Source of the DNA: Rhodococcus sp. 1168
GTDB taxonomy: Bacteria > Actinomycetota > Actinomycetes > Mycobacteriales > Mycobacteriaceae
Reading direction: 5' to 3'
NCBI RefSeq assembly: GCF_002091955.1
Contig: NZ_MKKY01000083.1
Location: forward strand, 1 to 64,000
Length of the DNA stretch: 64,000 bases
In this document: piece by piece, positions 62,047 through 64,000 of the stretch
How the letters are laid out: each line of letters opens with the position of its first letter
Numbering within the stretch: position 1 is the stretch's first letter
The notes under the pieces: generated by a model
Told to the model about the DNA's origin: nothing
The model's input: only the letters and a program-made list of their open reading frames with translations
Database searches by the model: none
Program-made: the position numbers and the translations under genes

Positions 62047-63083
62047 CCTACACACTCGAAGTGCACGGCCTCGACAAAAGGTTCGGACCCACGACCGTAT
62101 TGGACCAGATCGGGTTCACCGTCGAGAGCGGATCCACCACCGCGATCGTCGGTCCATCCGGTTGTGGAAAAACCACTCTGCTCCGTCTGATTGCCGGATT
62201 CGAAAGACCGGACGCCGGAACCATCGAACTCGCCGGACGGGTCGTCGCAGGGGGAAAGTGGACACCCGCGCACCGACGGTCGATAGGCTACGTCGCCCAG
62301 GACGGGGCACTGTTCCCGCATGCCACAGTCGGTGCCAACGTCGGATTCGGGTTGCCCCGGCGAGCGCGGACCGCAGCCAGAATCACCGAACTGCTCGAAA
62401 TGGTCTCTCTGGACGCATCTTTCGCTACCCGTCGGCCCGACCAACTCTCGGGCGGGCAGCAGCAACGCGTGGCGCTGGCTCGGGCACTGGCCCGCGAACC
62501 GGAACTGATGCTGCTCGACGAACCGTTCTCCGCTCTCGACGCCGGATTGCGGGCGCATACGCGGCGGATCGTCGCGGGCATCCTGGAGAAAGCCGGGATC
62601 ACCACGATTCTCGTCACTCACGATCAGCCCGAGGCGCTTTCGTTCGCTGACCGCGTGGCAGTGATGAGTGCCGGCCGCCTCGCTCAGATCGGTACCCCCA
62701 GCGAAATATATTCCACGCCCATCGACGTCCCCACCGCGCGATTCATCGGCGACGCCGTCGTGTTGGCAGCATCTGTCGCCGACGGCACAGCCCGCTGCGC
62801 CCTCGGCGACATCGAGGTGGCATCGAACGACGTACGTGGCGACGCGCGCATCATGGTGCGTCCGGAGCAGATCGAACTCACTCCGGACGGAACCGGCGTA
62901 TCCGGAAGAGTGATCGACGTCGAATACCTCGGATCGGAGATGCTGATCGGCATCCGCCTGGATACCGCAACTGGAACGGACACCGAACGGGTGACGGTCC
63001 GGCGCTTCGGTGCCACCACCCTCATCCTTGGGGACCGGGTGTGCGTCCGTGTCGTCGGCCAGGCTGTGAGCTACCCCGCCTGA
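62043..63083 (+). CDS. fbpC: Ferric-iron ABC transporter ATPase
   Basis: ATPase of 346 residues. Walker A GPSGCGKTT is near residue 39, followed by the signature LSGGQQQR near 136, Walker B LMLLDEPFSALD and the His-loop VTHDQPEA. The C-terminal 120 residues (from about 240) are the TOBE-type domain of the ferric group. The ATG at 62043 overlaps the permease stop (ATGA). A frame extending back to 60993 only overlaps the permease and is rejected. Confidence 0.93.
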   Translation: MTYTLEVHGLDKRFGPTTVLDQIGFTVESGSTTAIVGPSGCGKTTLLRLIAGFERPDAGTIELAGRVVAGGKWTPAHRRSIGYVAQDGALFPHATVGANVGFGLPRRARTAARITELLEMVSLDASFATRRPDQLSGGQQQRVALARALAREPELMLLDEPFSALDAGLRAHTRRIVAGILEKAGITTILVTHDQPEALSFADRVAVMSAGRLAQIGTPSEIYSTPIDVPTARFIGDAVVLAASVADGTARCALGDIEVASNDVRGDARIMVRPEQIELTPDGTGVSGRVIDVEYLGSEMLIGIRLDTATGTDTERVTVRRFGATTLILGDRVCVRVVGQAVSYPA

Positions 63084-63113
63084 AAAGTAGTCGACGCCCG
63101 GCTACCCTCGGCT

Positions 63114-64000
63114 ATGGCCGTTTACCCGAAGCTCCACGCAATTCCAGGCCTCGCCAGCACTTTCGCAGACCGGTTGGAGGGATTTGCGGTCCCCTGGGAA
63201 GGCGCGTCGGCACCGGAGCCGAAGCTGCTCGTACTCAACGAAGAGTTGGCCGCGTCGTTGAAGCTCGACGTCGATGCGCTGCGCAGTGAGGACGGGGTGG
63301 CCATCCTGTCCGGATCGGCAGCTCCCGAAGGTTCGACCCCGGTAGCGATGGCCTACGCCGGGCATCAATTCGGTGGATACGTTCCCCTGCTCGGCGACGG
63401 GCGCGCACTGCTCCTCGGTGAACTGAACACCGACCAGGGCCGAGTCGATCTGCATCTCAAAGGATCTGGCCGTACACCTTTCTCACGCGGCGGCGACGGC
63501 CTGGCCGCAACGGGGCCGATGCTGCGCGAATACTTGATCAGCGAGGCGATGAATTCCCTCGGCGTCCCCACCACTCGAGCGTTATCGGTCACTGCCACCG
63601 GCCGCGACGTGATGCGCGAGGGCCCCGAGCCCGGCGCGGTGCTCGCCCGAGTCGCCGCCAGCCACATTCGGGTCGGAACGTTCGAGTTCGCAGTACGGCA
63701 GGAAGGCCAGGTGCATTTGCTCGCCGACTACACCATTGCACGCCACTATCCGGATCTGACCGGGGACTACTCGGCCTTCTTCGAGGTCGTTGTCGAAGCA
63801 CAAGCGTCTCTGGTCGCCCGATGGATGCTCACCGGATTCGTGCACGGTGTCATGAACACCGACAACACCACGATCTCCGGCCAGACCATCGACTACGGCC
63901 CCTGCGCGTTCCTCGATGCCTACGATCGGTCGGCGGTGTTCAGTTCGATCGACCATGATGGTCGCTACGCCTTCGGAAACCAACCCGCCGTGCTGCAGTG
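63114..64000 (+). CDS. selO: SelO/YdiU family protein AMPylator, cut by window edge
   Basis: The N-terminal 295 residues of SelO, a pseudokinase-fold enzyme that transfers AMP to Ser, Thr or Tyr of target proteins. Recognised motifs are [19 protein letters not shown] near residue 80, [17 protein letters not shown] near 115, [16 protein letters not shown] near 180 and the active-site [13 protein letters not shown] near 243 (catalytic Asp and metal-binding Asn). It continues past the right edge. No ribosome binding site is strong at the ATG at 63114. It is 30 bp after fbpC. Confidence 0.93.
   Translation, partial: MAVYPKLHAIPGLASTFADRLEGFAVPWEGASAPEPKLLVLNEELAASLKLDVDALRSEDGVAILSGSAAPEGSTPVAMAYAGHQFGGYVPLLGDGRALLLGELNTDQGRVDLHLKGSGRTPFSRGGDGLAATGPMLREYLISEAMNSLGVPTTRALSVTATGRDVMREGPEPGAVLARVAASHIRVGTFEFAVRQEGQVHLLADYTIARHYPDLTGDYSAFFEVVVEAQASLVARWMLTGFVHGVMNTDNTTISGQTIDYGPCAFLDAYDRSAVFSSIDHDGRYAFGNQPAVLQ

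Noticed and set aside
60993-63083. A 696-residue reading of the fbpC frame
   Set aside because: The first 350 codons lie inside fbpB in another frame and have arginine-rich shadow composition; the ATPase starts at 62043.
1-64000. tRNA, rRNA or riboswitch genes
   Set aside because: No cloverleaf with conserved T-loop bases, rRNA core sequence or known riboswitch core was recognised by eye; a tRNAscan or Infernal run would be decisive.

Overview
This is a high-GC actinobacterial chromosome segment. The gene content points to a mycolic-acid actinomycete, most likely Rhodococcus or a close relative. Supporting features are an LppU-type lipoprotein, a UgpAEBC importer in mycobacterial order, a PlsB–PlsC pair, BkdABC plus ScoAB, an IdeR-type iron box, a mycofactocin-coupled SDR, LigC with a stand-alone primase-polymerase plus a three-domain LigD, DUF6319 and DUF6764 proteins and a LIP-family lipase. 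The genus is inferred from content. No rRNA, tRNA, intact insertion sequence, prophage or CRISPR array was seen.

Layout. 1–6.2 kb: acyl-ACP desaturase (cut by the left edge), alpha/beta hydrolase, a fused DUF2254 membrane protein, GtrA, a 55-residue membrane protein and a mycofactocin-type SDR. 6.2–14.7 kb: an efflux-pump remnant, maltokinase, a 10-bp tandem repeat, pirin, a proline-rich membrane protein, a GGDEF protein, an M13 peptidase and a P450. 14.7–21.3 kb: ugpAEBC, an L,D-transpeptidase, an HdeD-like protein and a secreted DUF6764 protein. 21.4–25.8 kb: a tightly overlapping five-gene operon (GT2, acyl-CoA-dehydrogenase-like, PIG-L deacetylase, NodS-like methyltransferase, degenerate EAL plus DICT) facing a GAF-ANTAR regulator. 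26.6–34.5 kb: PrimPolC/LigC, LppU, a DHA2 pump, ilvD, a secreted S1 protease and DUF6319. 34.7–44.5 kb: plsB, HAD-PlsC and an Rv1264-like cyclase, two small membrane proteins, an SRPBCC protein, LigD and a secreted lipase. 44.5–53.3 kb is an accessory-looking stretch: a 32-bp repeat array, an ABC exporter, a BtrH/DUF4872 protein with PadR, a PrmC-like methyltransferase, DoxX with a Cys-rich HTH regulator, a TDT transporter, and decayed genes (TDT tail, patatin, frameshifted pentapeptide protein). 53.3–59.1 kb: scoAB divergent from an IclR regulator, then bkdABC. 59.4–64 kb: an IdeR-boxed ferric-iron ABC operon and the start of selO (cut by the right edge).

How the genes work together. ScoAB, IclR and BkdABC form a keto-acid/acyl-CoA catabolic island with visible operators. 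The UgpAEBC genes import glycerophosphodiesters, while PlsB/PlsC make phosphatidic acid. LigD, LigC and PrimPolC supply DNA end joining and gap repair. FbpABC supplies iron under iron control. The least understood unit is the GT2/ACAD/PIG-L/NodS/EAL-DICT operon, whose enzyme set resembles the logic of lipo-chito-oligosaccharide synthesis (glycosyl transfer, N-deacetylation, N-methylation).
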